Shown: positions 17,796 to 26,630 of the stretch, piece after piece
How positions within the stretch are numbered: position 1 is the stretch's first letter
How the letters are laid out: every line of letters starts with the position of its first letter
NCBI RefSeq assembly: GCF_003477525.1
Contig: NZ_QUDO01000017.1
Span: 10,321-74,320, forward strand
Direction: 5' to 3'
Origin: Ruminococcus sp. AF41-9
GTDB lineage: Bacteria; Bacillota; Clostridia; Lachnospirales; Lachnospiraceae
DNA length: 64,000 nt
Notes under the pieces: model-generated
What the model saw: only the letters and a program-made list of their open reading frames with translations
Database searches by the model: none
Told to the model about the DNA's origin: nothing
Position numbers and translations under genes: made by a program

Positions 17796-19553
17796 ATGAG
17801 AGCAGAGAGAATCAAGACCGACGTACTAATCATCGGCGGTGGTACAGCAGGATGCTTTGCAGCTTACGTGATCGGGCAGAAAAGCGATAAGAAAGTTCTG
17901 ATCGCAGAGAAAGCAAATATTAAGCGAAGTGGATGTCTGGCAGCAGGTGTCAACGCGTTGAACGCATATATCACAGAGGGCAGAGTGCCGCAGGATTATG
18001 TAGACTATGCCAAAAAGGATGCCCATGGAATCGTAAGGGAAGATCTTCTTCTGACCATGTCAGAGAGACTGAATCATGTGACAAAAGTAATGGAAGATCT
18101 GGGGCTGGTCATCCTGAAAGATGAAAACGGCAAATATGTTGCCAGAGGAAACCGAAATATCAAGATTAACGGTGAGAATATGAAACCAATCCTGGCAAAG
18201 GCAGCAGCCGGACAGGAAAACGTTACCGTTCTCAATCATGTAAATATCACAGATTATAAAACGGAAAACGGAAAGATCACCGGAGCCGTAGGATTCAGCG
18301 TGAATGAAGAAATCTTCTATGATATTGACGCAGAAGCAGTCCTTTGTGCGACAGGCGGTGCGGCAGGACTTTACAGACCGAACAATCCGGGATTTTCCAG
18401 ACATAAAATGTGGTATCCGCCATTTAACACAGGCGCAGGATATGCAATGGGACTTCTTTCCGGAGCAGAGATGACGACTTTCGAGATGCGCTTCATTGCA
18501 CTGAGATGTAAAGACACCATCGCTCCTACAGGAACCATTGCCCAGGGCGTAGGTGCCAGACAGGTGAATGCACACGGTGATATTTATGAAACCAAATATG
18601 GACTGACAACTTCTCAGCGGGTTTACGGTACCGTCATGGAGAACAGAGAAGGAAACGGTCCATGTTACCTCAGGACTGAAGGCATTTCCAAAGAACAGGA
18701 ACAGGATCTTTACAAAGCTTACCTGAACATGGCACCGTCCCAGACGCTGAAATGGATGGAAGCAGGCAAGGGGCCTTCTGAAGAAAATGTAGAGATCGAG
18801 GGTACCGAGCCATACATCGTGGGCGGTCACACAGCCAGCGGTTACTGGGTGGATAATAACAGAGCTACAACCATCGAAGGCTTATATGCAGCCGGAGATG
18901 TAGCCGGAGGATGCCCGCAGAAATATGTAACCGGCGCACTGGCAGAAGGTGAGATCGCAGCAGAGGCGATCCTGAAATATCTGAACGGAAAAGCAGAATC
19001 AGAAGGAACAAAGCTTTTGGAAGTTTCGGAAAATCAGGAATTATCTGGTAACGCAGCGGATAAGAAAGCAGAGTATGAATCTCACTTAAATGCCACCCGT
19101 TCCCTGATGAACGCAGAGCAGCTTGAGGAAGCCATGCAGAAGATCATGGACCAGTACGCAGGCGGAATCGGCACAGACTACAGATACAGCGAGACAGGTC
19201 TTGCAAAAGCAGACGAAAAGATTGCGGCACTTCTCCCGGTAGTGGATACTCTGGCAGCAGCCGATACCTACGAACTGATGCAGATTTACGAACTTCGTGA
19301 ACGACTGATCGTATGCCGTGCAGTTATCGCACATCTGGCGGCCAGAAAAGAAACCAGATGGCATAGTTTTGGAGAGAATACCGATTATCCGGAACAGAGC
19401 GAAGATTGGATGAAATATGTGAACTCCCGCATGGAAAACGGTGAGATTAAGATTCTGTACCGTGACTTAGTCACAAAAGAGACCGCTGATAAACAGACAG
19501 CAGGTTCAAAACCATCACAAAATACAGCAGAGAAAGGAGCAGGTGAAAGATGA
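17796..19553 (+). CDS. aprA: Adenylylsulfate (APS) reductase alpha subunit-like flavoprotein
   Basis: A FAD enzyme of about 585 residues in the fumarate reductase/AprA superfamily. The FAD motif is IIGGGTAG (residues 12-19). AprA-like features are KRSGCLAAGVNALNAYI, which contacts FAD, and the C-terminal EGLYAAGDVAGGCPQKYVTG, cut here to its core GDVAGGCPQKYV. It reduces APS to sulfite and AMP together with the iron-sulfur protein that follows. The ATG at 17796 has CCGGAGG 8 bp before it; longer starts would have none. Use in assimilation is suggested by the adjacent CysDN and the absence of APS kinase and PAPS reductase in this cluster. Confidence 0.88.
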   Translation: MRAERIKTDVLIIGGGTAGCFAAYVIGQKSDKKVLIAEKANIKRSGCLAAGVNALNAYITEGRVPQDYVDYAKKDAHGIVREDLLLTMSERLNHVTKVMEDLGLVILKDENGKYVARGNRNIKINGENMKPILAKAAAGQENVTVLNHVNITDYKTENGKITGAVGFSVNEEIFYDIDAEAVLCATGGAAGLYRPNNPGFSRHKMWYPPFNTGAGYAMGLLSGAEMTTFEMRFIALRCKDTIAPTGTIAQGVGARQVNAHGDIYETKYGLTTSQRVYGTVMENREGNGPCYLRTEGISKEQEQDLYKAYLNMAPSQTLKWMEAGKGPSEENVEIEGTEPYIVGGHTASGYWVDNNRATTIEGLYAAGDVAGGCPQKYVTGALAEGEIAAEAILKYLNGKAESEGTKLLEVSENQELSGNAADKKAEYESHLNATRSLMNAEQLEEAMQKIMDQYAGGIGTDYRYSETGLAKADEKIAALLPVVDTLAAADTYELMQIYELRERLIVCRAVIAHLAARKETRWHSFGENTDYPEQSEDWMKYVNSRMENGEIKILYRDLVTKETADKQTAGSKPSQNTAEKGAGER

Positions 19554-19864
19554 GCATTCGGATTCAGAAAAGTAAATGTGTAGGATGCGGCAGATGCATC
19601 GAAGCCTGTCCCGGAAACCTGATCAAAAAGGACAAAGAAGGCAAAGCCTTTATCCGTCAGGTCAGAGACTGCTGGGGATGCACTTCCTGTATCAAAGAAT
19701 GCAGCCGTGATGCCATCCGCTTCTTCCTTGGAGCTGATGTGGGAGGCAGAGGTACAAGCATGGTTGTATCAGAGAAACCTGATATTTCCACCTGGACAGT
19801 GGAGAAGCCGGACGGCACAAAGATTACCATTCAGGTTAATAAGAAAGATGCGAACAAATATTAA
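19550..19864 (+). CDS. aprB: APS reductase beta subunit-like ferredoxin
   Basis: A 104-residue protein with two 4Fe-4S sites: C10/13/16/20 and C41/44/47/51, the second being CWGCTSCIKEC as in AprB. The C-terminal 45 residues form a short tail shorter than that of dissimilatory AprB. It overlaps aprA by 4 bp (ATGA). It should feed electrons to the AprA flavin. Confidence 0.88.
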   Translation: MSIRIQKSKCVGCGRCIEACPGNLIKKDKEGKAFIRQVRDCWGCTSCIKECSRDAIRFFLGADVGGRGTSMVVSEKPDISTWTVEKPDGTKITIQVNKKDANKY

Positions 19865-19886
19865 CGCGATCAATATTTAACCAAAT

Positions 19887-19945
19887 CAAGTAAGTCCCCT
19901 GCTTCAATTGCGAAAAGCAATAAGCAGTGGGTGGGGACTTGCTTG
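19887..19945 (+). repeat. Long hairpin repeat after aprB
   Basis: CAAGTAAGTCCCC (19887-19899) pairs with GGGGACTTGCTTG (19933-19945) with one G-U pair, and an inner stem ATTGC/GCAAT is closed by GAAAA. No T-run follows. Half of it recurs at 13317. The 322-bp gap from aprB to cysD is filled by this and two further repeats. Confidence 0.6.
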
Positions 19946-19984
19946 TATCAGGAAGAGTGCAAGCTCTTTCTGATAAACTGCGGA

Positions 19985-20037
19985 GCAGTTATTTGGTTAT
20001 GAGCAAGTAGCGAAGCGGATTGCGAATATCCGCTTGA
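19985..20037 (+). repeat. GCGGAT-family hairpin repeat, copy with long upstream arm
   Basis: It contains AAGCGGAT-TGCGAAT-ATCCGCTT, a perfect 8-bp stem, preceded by CAGTTATTTGGTTATGAGCA, which is also found at 24241. Confidence 0.6.
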
Positions 20038-20042
20038 CCCAA

Positions 20043-20082
20043 ATCAAGCAAGTAGCAAAGCGGATGATTTTATCCGCCTGAC
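20043..20082 (+). repeat. GCGGAT-family hairpin repeat, tandem neighbour
   Basis: ATCAAGCAAGTAGCAAAGC followed by a GCGGAT/ATCCGC stem and TGAC. It directly follows the copy at 19985. Confidence 0.55.
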
Positions 20083-20186
20083 AAAAATGTTTTCGGTGAG
20101 AAAAGCATGAAATGTTCTGGCAGTCAGATAACAGAGCAGACTGCCGGACTTTACGATAAATCAAACAAACAGAGGAGGATAATGCA

Positions 20187-21086
20187 ATGAGTAACTTATC
20201 TCATCTTGATGAGCTTGAAGCAGAAGCAATTTATATTATGCGAGAAGTAGCAGCCGAGTGTGAAAAGCCGGTTATGCTCTATTCTATAGGAAAGGACAGC
20301 TCCGTTATGCTCCATCTGGCGCTGAAAGCATTCTATCCGGAGAAACCGCCGTTCCCGTTCCTGCACATTGACACAACCTGGAAATTCCGTGAAATGATCG
20401 AATTTCGTGACAGAATTGCCAAAGAAAACGGCATCGACATGCTGGTTTATACCAACGAAGAAGGTGTAAAAGCAGGAATCAACCCGTTTGACAACGGCTC
20501 CGCATACACCGACATCATGAAAACCCAGGCATTAAAACAGGCTCTTACCAAATATGGATTTACTGCAGCATTCGGCGGCGGCCGTCGTGATGAAGAGAAA
20601 TCCAGAGCAAAAGAAAGAATCTTCTCTTTCCGTAATGCAGCCCAGGCATGGGACCCGAAAAATCAGAGACCAGAGATGTGGAAACTCTACAACACCAAGA
20701 TCCAGAAAGGGGAAAGCATGCGAGTTTTCCCGATCTCCAACTGGACAGAGAAAGATATCTGGCAGTACATTCGGCGTGAAAACATCGAAATCGTGCCATT
20801 ATATTTTGCAAAAGAAAGACCGGTCATCTACAGAGATGGCAACATTATCATGGTAGACGATGACAGATTAAAACTTCGCCCGGATGAAAAAATCGAGTAC
20901 AAAAAAGTCAGATTCCGTACCCTTGGATGCTATCCGCTTACAGGCGGCATCGAATCTGAAGCAGATACATTAGACGAGATCATTGACGAGACATTAAGTG
21001 CTGTTTCCTCCGAACGTACCAGCCGTGTGATCGACCACGAGGCAGCAGGCAGCATGGAGAGAAGAAAGAGAGAGGGGTATTTCTAG
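20187..21086 (+). CDS. cysD: Sulfate adenylyltransferase subunit 2 (CysD)
   Basis: A 299-residue ATP sulfurylase catalytic subunit. The PP-loop [18 protein letters not shown] (residues 31-48) and the [19 protein letters not shown] segment are clear, as is the C-terminal ERRKREGYF that is almost invariant in CysD. It makes APS from sulfate and ATP together with CysN, which begins one base after its stop. AGAGGAGG precedes the ATG. Confidence 0.95.
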   Translation: MSNLSHLDELEAEAIYIMREVAAECEKPVMLYSIGKDSSVMLHLALKAFYPEKPPFPFLHIDTTWKFREMIEFRDRIAKENGIDMLVYTNEEGVKAGINPFDNGSAYTDIMKTQALKQALTKYGFTAAFGGGRRDEEKSRAKERIFSFRNAAQAWDPKNQRPEMWKLYNTKIQKGESMRVFPISNWTEKDIWQYIRRENIEIVPLYFAKERPVIYRDGNIIMVDDDRLKLRPDEKIEYKKVRFRTLGCYPLTGGIESEADTLDEIIDETLSAVSSERTSRVIDHEAAGSMERRKREGYF

Positions 21087-21087
21087 G

Positions 21088-22728
21088 ATGAAAGGATTAT
21101 TGAAATTTATTACATGCGGAAGTGTGGATGATGGAAAATCCACTCTGATCGGACATATTCTTTATGATGCAAAGCTTCTCTATGCAGATCAGGAGAAAGC
21201 TCTGGAGCTGGATTCCAAAGTGGGAAGCAGAGGCGGTGCCATTGACTATTCCCTTCTTCTGGACGGTCTGATGGCAGAACGTGAACAGGGTATCACTATT
21301 GACGTTGCATACCGTTATTTTACAACAGACAACCGCAGCTTTATCGTAGCTGACACCCCGGGCCATGAAGAATATACCAGAAACATGGCAGTCGGTGCAT
21401 CTTTTGCAGATCTGGCAGTTATCCTTGTGGATGCTTCTCAGGGCGTACTGGTACAGACAAGACGCCATGCAAGAATCTGCGCGCTGATGGGAATCCGCTA
21501 CTTCGTATTTGCAGTAAACAAAATGGACCTGATCGGATATGATGAAAAACGTTTCTGCGAGATTGAAAACCAGATCGCAGGTCTGATCGAAGAACTGAAG
21601 CTTGCCAATGTGACGATCATTCCGGTATCTGCCACAGAGGGAGATAACGTTACAACCAAATCCGACAACATGCCATGGTATGCAGGCGAAGCACTCCTCA
21701 CACATCTGGAAACCGTAGACATCAAAGAAGACACAGAAAAAGGTTTCTATATGCCTGTACAGAGAGTCTGCCGTCCAAATCACGAATTTCGTGGATTCCA
21801 GGGCCAGATTGAGAACGGTTCCATTAAAGTGGGCGACTTTGTGACAACTCTTCCAAGCAAAGAAGAAGCACATGTAAAGAGTATTCTGGTTGGCGACAAA
21901 GAAGCAGAAGAAGCTGTACAGGGACAGCCTGTAACCATTCAGCTTGACAGAGAAGTAGACGTTTCCCGCGGATGCGTTCTTACTGTTGATTCCGGTGCAG
22001 TTCTCACAGATTCCGTAGAAGCGGACATCCTCTGGATGGATGACAACGCCCTCACAGACGGCAAAAACTTCTTTGTAAAAATCGGTACCAAGATGATCCC
22101 TGGTCTGGTTACAAAGATCAACTACTCCGTAGATGTAAATACAGGTGAAAAGAAAAACGCCTATACTTTAAATAAGAATGAGATCGCATCCTGCACTCTG
22201 GAATTTTCAGAGAAGATTGTAGTTGATGAATTTGAAAAACACAGAACTCTGGGTGAACTGATTCTGATCGACCGTGTCACAAATATGACATCCGCCTGCG
22301 GTGTTGTAAGAAAAACTCTGGTTTCTCAGGATAAATCCCAGATCGGCAAAGTGAATGAACAGGTTCGTGCAGGTCTGAAAGGCCAGACACCGGTAGTCGT
22401 AGAATTTCCAATCGGCAAAGAAGGAATCACTCTCGACTTCGCAGAACAGGTAGAAAAAGGATTAACAGTTCTTGGAAGACATACCTACCTCTATCACCCG
22501 GCAGCAAGCGAAAACTACGCAGAAACTGTCCGCCACCTCAAAGCAGCCGGACTGATCGTACTTCTTGTCCTTGATGAAAGCACAGCCAAAGACGAAACAC
22601 TCAAAGGACTGGAAGGTTTCTACGCAAACTGGCAGCCGGATGGACTTACTGTGAAAGATGCTGTGGATTTCGTGAAGAAAAAATCTGCATTTGCGGTACA
22701 GAATGCAGAGGATGGAAATTATATTTAA
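21088..22728 (+). CDS. cysN: Sulfate adenylyltransferase subunit 1 (CysN) with a vestigial APS kinase-like tail
   Basis: A 546-residue GTPase subunit of ATP sulfurylase. The GTPase motifs are GSVDDGKSTL (11-20), DTPGHEEY and NKMD, then two beta-barrel domains. E. coli CysN is about 475 residues; here about 100 extra residues follow. They resemble an APS kinase domain without its P-loop: EKGLTVLGRHTYLY matches the helix after the P-loop and AAGLIVLLVLDE matches the strand EAGLIVLxAFISP, but GLSGSGKS is replaced by FPIGKEG. This domain should therefore not make PAPS, which agrees with direct APS reduction by AprAB. The tail identity is inferred by eye. Confidence 0.92.
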   Translation: MKGLLKFITCGSVDDGKSTLIGHILYDAKLLYADQEKALELDSKVGSRGGAIDYSLLLDGLMAEREQGITIDVAYRYFTTDNRSFIVADTPGHEEYTRNMAVGASFADLAVILVDASQGVLVQTRRHARICALMGIRYFVFAVNKMDLIGYDEKRFCEIENQIAGLIEELKLANVTIIPVSATEGDNVTTKSDNMPWYAGEALLTHLETVDIKEDTEKGFYMPVQRVCRPNHEFRGFQGQIENGSIKVGDFVTTLPSKEEAHVKSILVGDKEAEEAVQGQPVTIQLDREVDVSRGCVLTVDSGAVLTDSVEADILWMDDNALTDGKNFFVKIGTKMIPGLVTKINYSVDVNTGEKKNAYTLNKNEIASCTLEFSEKIVVDEFEKHRTLGELILIDRVTNMTSACGVVRKTLVSQDKSQIGKVNEQVRAGLKGQTPVVVEFPIGKEGITLDFAEQVEKGLTVLGRHTYLYHPAASENYAETVRHLKAAGLIVLLVLDESTAKDETLKGLEGFYANWQPDGLTVKDAVDFVKKKSAFAVQNAEDGNYI

Positions 22729-22732
22729 CAAA

Positions 22733-22773
22733 ATCAGGTAAGTGGTGAAGCGGATTGCGAATATCCGCCTGAC
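22733..22773 (+). repeat. GCGGAT-family hairpin repeat after cysN
   Basis: ATCAGGTAAGTGGTGAAGCG, then ATTGCGAATATCCGCCTGAC, sit directly behind the cysN stop and form the family hairpin. Confidence 0.6.
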
Positions 22774-22835
22774 AAATAAGACAGTAAAACAGATATAAAT
22801 ATTGATTTGATATCTTGTGAATGTGAATTATTTAG

Positions 22836-22893
22836 AAAGAGTACTGTATATGGAGAATTGTCATTTATATTCTCCGGAAGCAGTGCTCTTTTT
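22836..22893 (+). terminator. Terminator of the sulfur cluster
   Basis: Outer arms AAAGAGTACTG and CAGTGCTCTTT (one G-U) enclose inner arms GGAGAAT/ATTCTCC; five T residues follow. Confidence 0.8.
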
Positions 22894-22909
22894 GTGTTTT
22901 TTGCGTTTC

Positions 22910-22939
22910 TTGACAATAAGCAATTATGGGGCTTATACT
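22910..22939 (+). promoter_or_regulatory. Promoter of the EamA gene
   Basis: TTGACA at 22910-22915 and TATACT at 22934-22939 with an 18-bp spacer, leaving a leader of about 190 nt before the start at 23138. No known riboswitch was recognised in the leader. Confidence 0.6.
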
Positions 22940-23137
22940 CATACGGATTGATGAGTCAGCTGCTGCGGTCAGACGGGGCAGAGACTGAAACGAGTCTGGA
23001 TGTGGATGCGTAAAGTGTTTTGTCGTCTGATACATGGATTCCGGCAGAGGTGGAGAAGAGTCACCATGCAGAGAGGAAAAATGTTTGGCAGTAGGATTAA
23101 CTGATAAATAAAGAAATAACAGGAGAACAGATTTTTT

Positions 23138-24082
23138 ATGAGTGCACAAAAGAATAAAGGAAGCCATGCAGAAAACAATAAGGTGGTGACTGGTACGATT
23201 ATAACAATCGCAGGAGGAATTCTTTGGGGTGTATCCGGAGTATGCGGGCAGTATATGTTCCAGAATAAAGGTGTAACAGCACCCTGGCTTGTATCTGTAC
23301 GTCTGGTTGCAGCAGGACTTCTGATGCTGTGCTATTATTTCCTCACAGACAGAGAACAGACATTAAAAATATGGAAAAGTAAACGGGACAGACGTGATGT
23401 TATTATTTATGGCCTGTTGGGAATGATGCCCTGTCAGTATGCGTATTTCCAGACAATTGAATGGTCGAATGCCGGAACCGCCACGGTCATCCAGTATCTG
23501 GGGCCTGCGCTGATTGTTGTGTGGGTATGTTTCCGCACCAGAAGAATGCCAACGGTACAGGAAGTTACAGGTGTCATTCTGGCGATTATGGGAGTTTTTC
23601 TCATCGCAACCCACGGAAATCCAACCACTCTTGCACTTTCCGGGCGAGCATTGCTTATGGGACTTGCCTCTGCGGTAGCAGTAGCACTTTACACACTGGA
23701 ACCTGCGAGACTCCAGAAAAAATATGATACCCCACTGATCCTTGCATGGGGAATGAGCATCGGCGGTATTGCCCTTACTTTAATTTCCCGTCCATGGACA
23801 GTAACAGGAATTCAGGCAGATGGTGAGATGTTTACTGCTCTTGGTTTTGTAATTGTATTTGGAACCATGGCGGGCTTTTCTCTGTACATGACAGGTGTAA
23901 AACTCATCGGTTCTGTAAAAGCCAGTCTGTACGCCTGCATGGAGCCGGTATCTTCTATGATTCTTACTGTTCTGTGGATGAAGGTGCAATTTACAACACC
24001 GGATTTGATTGGAACTTTACTGGTTATTGCAACGATTATTATTCTTACGATTCCGTCGAAGAAAAAACGTCAGAAACGTTAA
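23138..24082 (+). CDS. EamA/DMT-family transporter
   Basis: A 314-residue protein with ten predicted membrane helices in two EamA repeats; the first starts TIAGGILWGVSGVCGQYMF, the second near ALLMGLASAVAVALYTLEP. The glutamate-proline MEPVSSMILTVLW close to the end is typical of the family. Members export amino acids, nucleotides or other metabolites; the substrate cannot be told. ATG has AGGAG 11 bp upstream. It has its own promoter and no operon partner. Confidence 0.88.
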   Translation: MSAQKNKGSHAENNKVVTGTIITIAGGILWGVSGVCGQYMFQNKGVTAPWLVSVRLVAAGLLMLCYYFLTDREQTLKIWKSKRDRRDVIIYGLLGMMPCQYAYFQTIEWSNAGTATVIQYLGPALIVVWVCFRTRRMPTVQEVTGVILAIMGVFLIATHGNPTTLALSGRALLMGLASAVAVALYTLEPARLQKKYDTPLILAWGMSIGGIALTLISRPWTVTGIQADGEMFTALGFVIVFGTMAGFSLYMTGVKLIGSVKASLYACMEPVSSMILTVLWMKVQFTTPDLIGTLLVIATIIILTIPSKKKRQKR

Positions 24083-24240
24083 CTGGCGGAAGCAGGCACT
24101 GTTCTTTGCCGATAATTGAGAATAAAAAGTGTTTTACGGTTACACATTTGATTGTGGAGTATGCTATAATAACCTTTGTATAACAGGGTGTATACAGGGG
24201 ATATAAAAGAATAATTGTTTTTACAGTTAAAACTTCGAAA

Positions 24241-24290
24241 CAGTTATCTGGTTATGAGCAGATACTGAAACAGAAGTATCTATCTGACTG
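24241..24290 (+). repeat. Diverged member of the GCGGAT hairpin family
   Basis: CAGTTATCTGGTTATGAGCA matches the copy at 19985 with one change, but the stem has changed to AGATACT/AGTATCT, keeping the ending CTGACT. Compensating change in a stem suggests that the fold is kept. Confidence 0.45.
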
Positions 24291-24336
24291 GTAAACAGAA
24301 ACTGTGCAGCAAAAGTCAAACAGGAGGTATTTTTAA

Positions 24337-24594
24337 ATGCGTTTAGAAAAAGTACAGGAAGCGTTAAATACAAAGAACATAAAATATGAATATACAGAAG
24401 AGAATGGATGCGGAAGCCTGGATTTCATGTTCCGTGGGCTGAGATTCCACGTATGGGAATATGAAGACCGTGTCTGGGGAGCTGAGACAAACGTATTCGA
24501 AGCAGGCAGAAGTCAGGATATCGAGGGAGATTATGAAGAAACCATTTCCAGAGAAATCCTGTCCTGGCCGGATATGATGCCGGGAATGCAGTAA
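24337..24594 (+). CDS. Small conserved protein of unknown function
   Basis: An 85-residue soluble, acidic protein: MRLEKVQEALNTKNIKYEY at the start and FRGLRFHVWEYEDRVWGAET in the centre, ending in PDMMPGMQ. It has no signal peptide or membrane segment. The strong site AGGAGG 10 bp before ATG and the even codon usage support a real gene. I recall similar proteins in Lachnospiraceae but no function. It is 40 bp upstream of the SGNH hydrolase gene and may be cotranscribed with it. Confidence 0.75.
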   Translation: MRLEKVQEALNTKNIKYEYTEENGCGSLDFMFRGLRFHVWEYEDRVWGAETNVFEAGRSQDIEGDYEETISREILSWPDMMPGMQ

Positions 24595-24634
24595 AAGTGT
24601 TACGAAAAATGGAGAGGGGAGGACCTGAGTAATT

Positions 24635-25285
24635 ATGAATTGCAGAAAGATATTAACAATTGCACTGACAGCAGGAACTTTAACCAGCGCATTATTGGCG
24701 CAGCCGGTTCTTGCAGCATCCCTTACGGAAAATCAGGAAGAGGGAACTTTGAGTAAACCGGACCACCCGGATACGGTTTCCGCAGATAAACTGATTTTTA
24801 TCGGAGATTCCAGAACAGAGGGAATCCGGGATGCCGTACAGGACGACAGCGTCTGGTCCTGCCTTTCCTCCATGGGCTATGACTGGATGGTTTCCACAGG
24901 TGTTCCGCAGGTAGAAGATGAGATCGAAGATAATACAGCAGTCATTATCCTGATGGGAGTCAACGACCTGTACCATGTAAATGATTATCTCAGCTATATC
25001 AATGAGAAAGCAGTGGAGTGGTCAGATCTTGGCGCCCAGACCTACTTTGTATCAGTAGGACCGGTAGAAAATGACCCGTATGCCAGCAATACAGAAATTG
25101 AAAGCTTTAATTCCGCCATGGAAGCAAATTTAAGTGGGGTAACTTACATAGATGTATACTCGCATCTGGTAACAGACGGCTTTTCAACAGTGGATGGAAT
25201 CCATTATCCCAACAGTGTGTCCATAGATATCTATAATTATATTCTGGATCATCTGGAAGAACAGCGAAGCGGAATCTGGGGTTGA
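24635..25285 (+). CDS. Secreted SGNH/GDSL hydrolase
   Basis: A 216-residue secreted esterase-like protein. The signal peptide MNCRKILTIALTAGTLTSAL ends near PVLA-AS. SGNH blocks are visible: GDS in FIGDSRTEGIRD (nucleophile serine), the block III asparagine in LMGVNDLY, and D-x-x-H in VDGIHYPNS. Such proteins often remove acetyl groups from cell wall or capsule sugars; the target is not known. Confidence 0.85.
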   Translation: MNCRKILTIALTAGTLTSALLAQPVLAASLTENQEEGTLSKPDHPDTVSADKLIFIGDSRTEGIRDAVQDDSVWSCLSSMGYDWMVSTGVPQVEDEIEDNTAVIILMGVNDLYHVNDYLSYINEKAVEWSDLGAQTYFVSVGPVENDPYASNTEIESFNSAMEANLSGVTYIDVYSHLVTDGFSTVDGIHYPNSVSIDIYNYILDHLEEQRSGIWG

Positions 25286-25368
25286 TAATGGAATGAAAAA
25301 GACTGGAAGACAACAAGAAAATTGTAAATTTAAATGTTTGGATTTTCTATGAAAACAGTGATAAAAAC

Positions 25369-25419
25369 AAAGAAACAGCACTTATTAGTATTTATTTTAC
25401 TATAAAGGGCTGTTTCTTT
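25369..25419. terminator. Terminator-like hairpin between SGNH hydrolase and methylase
   Basis: AAAGAAACAGC (25369-25379) pairs perfectly with GCTGTTTCTTT (25409-25419). A-rich before and T-rich after, it could end transcription from both sides, since the methylase gene comes toward it on the minus strand. Confidence 0.6.
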
Positions 25420-25445
25420 ATGTACTGGAAAGATTAGACATCATT

Positions 25446-26315
25446 TTACCATGTCAACAGAAGCTGATCATCAATTTTTTTGTTTTTCATGGATTTTCCA
25501 CTATTTTGTAATCGATCCACCATAGATATACCGCAATCAACGAAAAGCTGTCTTTCAAATAATCCTTCTGGCGGAACTGCTGCTATATCGGTTTTTCCAG
25601 AGTCTTTTTTTCCATTGATGCTAAGCATAACCTTTACCCCTCTGGCTTTACATTCCGCAATTTTTTTCCATAAAACTTCAACATCAAAAGATTGAGCACC
25701 ATATAGAATACTTTGTGAATGAGTATAAGGAGGGTCGCAGTATATAACATCATTTTTTTGTGCTCTATTCATAGCCTCGGTATAATTCATACAATCAAAA
25801 TCAGCCTTTTGAATTAAGGTATGCCATTGTAAAAGCCGTTTTTCGAATACTTCGGGTGAAATAGGATTATGAGGTCCTCTTGGTGTACTCATATATCCAT
25901 CGGTCTTTCTGAAACGTATTACCCCACCATAACATGTGCGGGAAAGAACTAGAAAATCAAAGGGATTATGTTCGTTATTAAATTTATTTTTTATTAAATT
26001 ATATTGTAAATCGGGATCTTTTTTATACTTTTCAATTTCTTCTCTATAGTAAGATGATAAAGCAATAGGATTATTTTTGGCTAGATTAAAAATATCAATC
26101 AGGAATGGAAGCACGTCTGATCCATAGGCATGCTTAAATTTTGGAAACAATTTATTTGCATCAGAATCCAATAATGCGGCCATTACAGCACCACTTCCCA
26201 GAAATGGTTCATAATAGTTGTTAAATTCTTGAGGCATATAACTAATAATTGTATCTGCAAAACGCTGTTTATTTCCTATCCACTTTAATAGTGCTGGTAT
26301 GCGAATAGTTATCAC
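25446..26315 (-). CDS. D12-class (Dam-type) DNA N6-adenine methyltransferase
   Basis: A 289-residue modification enzyme. Motif I-type entry KWIGNKQRFADTI, the SAM-binding YEPFLGSGAVMAAL and the catalytic DPPY in VIYCDPPYTHS mark the D12 class. It protects host DNA against the endonuclease encoded on the other strand. The target site is unknown; GATC- and GATATC-type enzymes belong to this class. The start is uncertain: GTG at 26315 lies too close to GGAG, and an ATT codon 9 bases later has better spacing. The region is clearly more AT-rich than the flanks, a sign of transfer. Confidence 0.88.
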   Translation of the reverse strand: MITIRIPALLKWIGNKQRFADTIISYMPQEFNNYYEPFLGSGAVMAALLDSDANKLFPKFKHAYGSDVLPFLIDIFNLAKNNPIALSSYYREEIEKYKKDPDLQYNLIKNKFNNEHNPFDFLVLSRTCYGGVIRFRKTDGYMSTPRGPHNPISPEVFEKRLLQWHTLIQKADFDCMNYTEAMNRAQKNDVIYCDPPYTHSQSILYGAQSFDVEVLWKKIAECKARGVKVMLSINGKKDSGKTDIAAVPPEGLFERQLFVDCGISMVDRLQNSGKSMKNKKIDDQLLLTW

Positions 26316-26329
26316 TCCATTCTGTAACT

Positions 26330-26368
26330 TATAGTCTGTAGACGTATAGTCTACGGTTTTATTATAAT
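26330..26368 (+). promoter_or_regulatory. C-box operator and promoter of the C-R operon
   Basis: Between the divergent methylase and controller genes, half-sites GTCT (26334), AGAC (26340) and GTCT (26349) form overlapping dyads, including perfect GTAGAC-N5-GTCTAC (26338-26354). They overlap the place of the -35 box for TATAAT at 26363-26368. The controller protein likely binds here, first activating and then repressing. Confidence 0.7.
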
Positions 26369-26393
26369 TATAAAAAGAGGAGGTGTCAATCCA

Positions 26394-26630
26394 ATGGAAA
26401 GTGAAATTCGGATTAAATTTGGCAGAACACTTCGGAGACTAAGGAAAAATCAAGGTGTTTCGCAAGAAGCTTTCGCAGATAAATGTGATTTGCACAGAAC
26501 ATATGTCAGTGATGTAGAACGAGGTGAACGAAATATATCATTGGAAAATATCGAAAAAATAGCGAAAGTTTTGAATGTGAAGATAAGTGAATTGTTTAGA
26601 GAGGTGGAGAACGAAAGTGATAGCATTTAA
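26394..26630 (+). CDS. Restriction-modification controller (C) protein
   Basis: A 78-residue single-domain helix-turn-helix protein: FGRTLRRLRKNQGVSQEAFA, then CDLHRTYVSDVERGERNISL. Size and the VERGERN turn are typical of C proteins such as C.AhdI and C.BclI. It lies between C-boxes and the endonuclease gene, with which its end overlaps by 14 bp. It delays endonuclease synthesis until the methylase has protected the DNA. AGAGGAGG lies 10-12 bp before ATG. Confidence 0.88.
   Translation: MESEIRIKFGRTLRRLRKNQGVSQEAFADKCDLHRTYVSDVERGERNISLENIEKIAKVLNVKISELFREVENESDSI

Noticed and set aside
22941..23000. Hammerhead-like pattern TTGATGAGTC ... ACTGAAAC in the EamA leader
   Set aside because: The required C of CTGATGA is T and an extra T breaks the GAAA core, so the ribozyme could not form.
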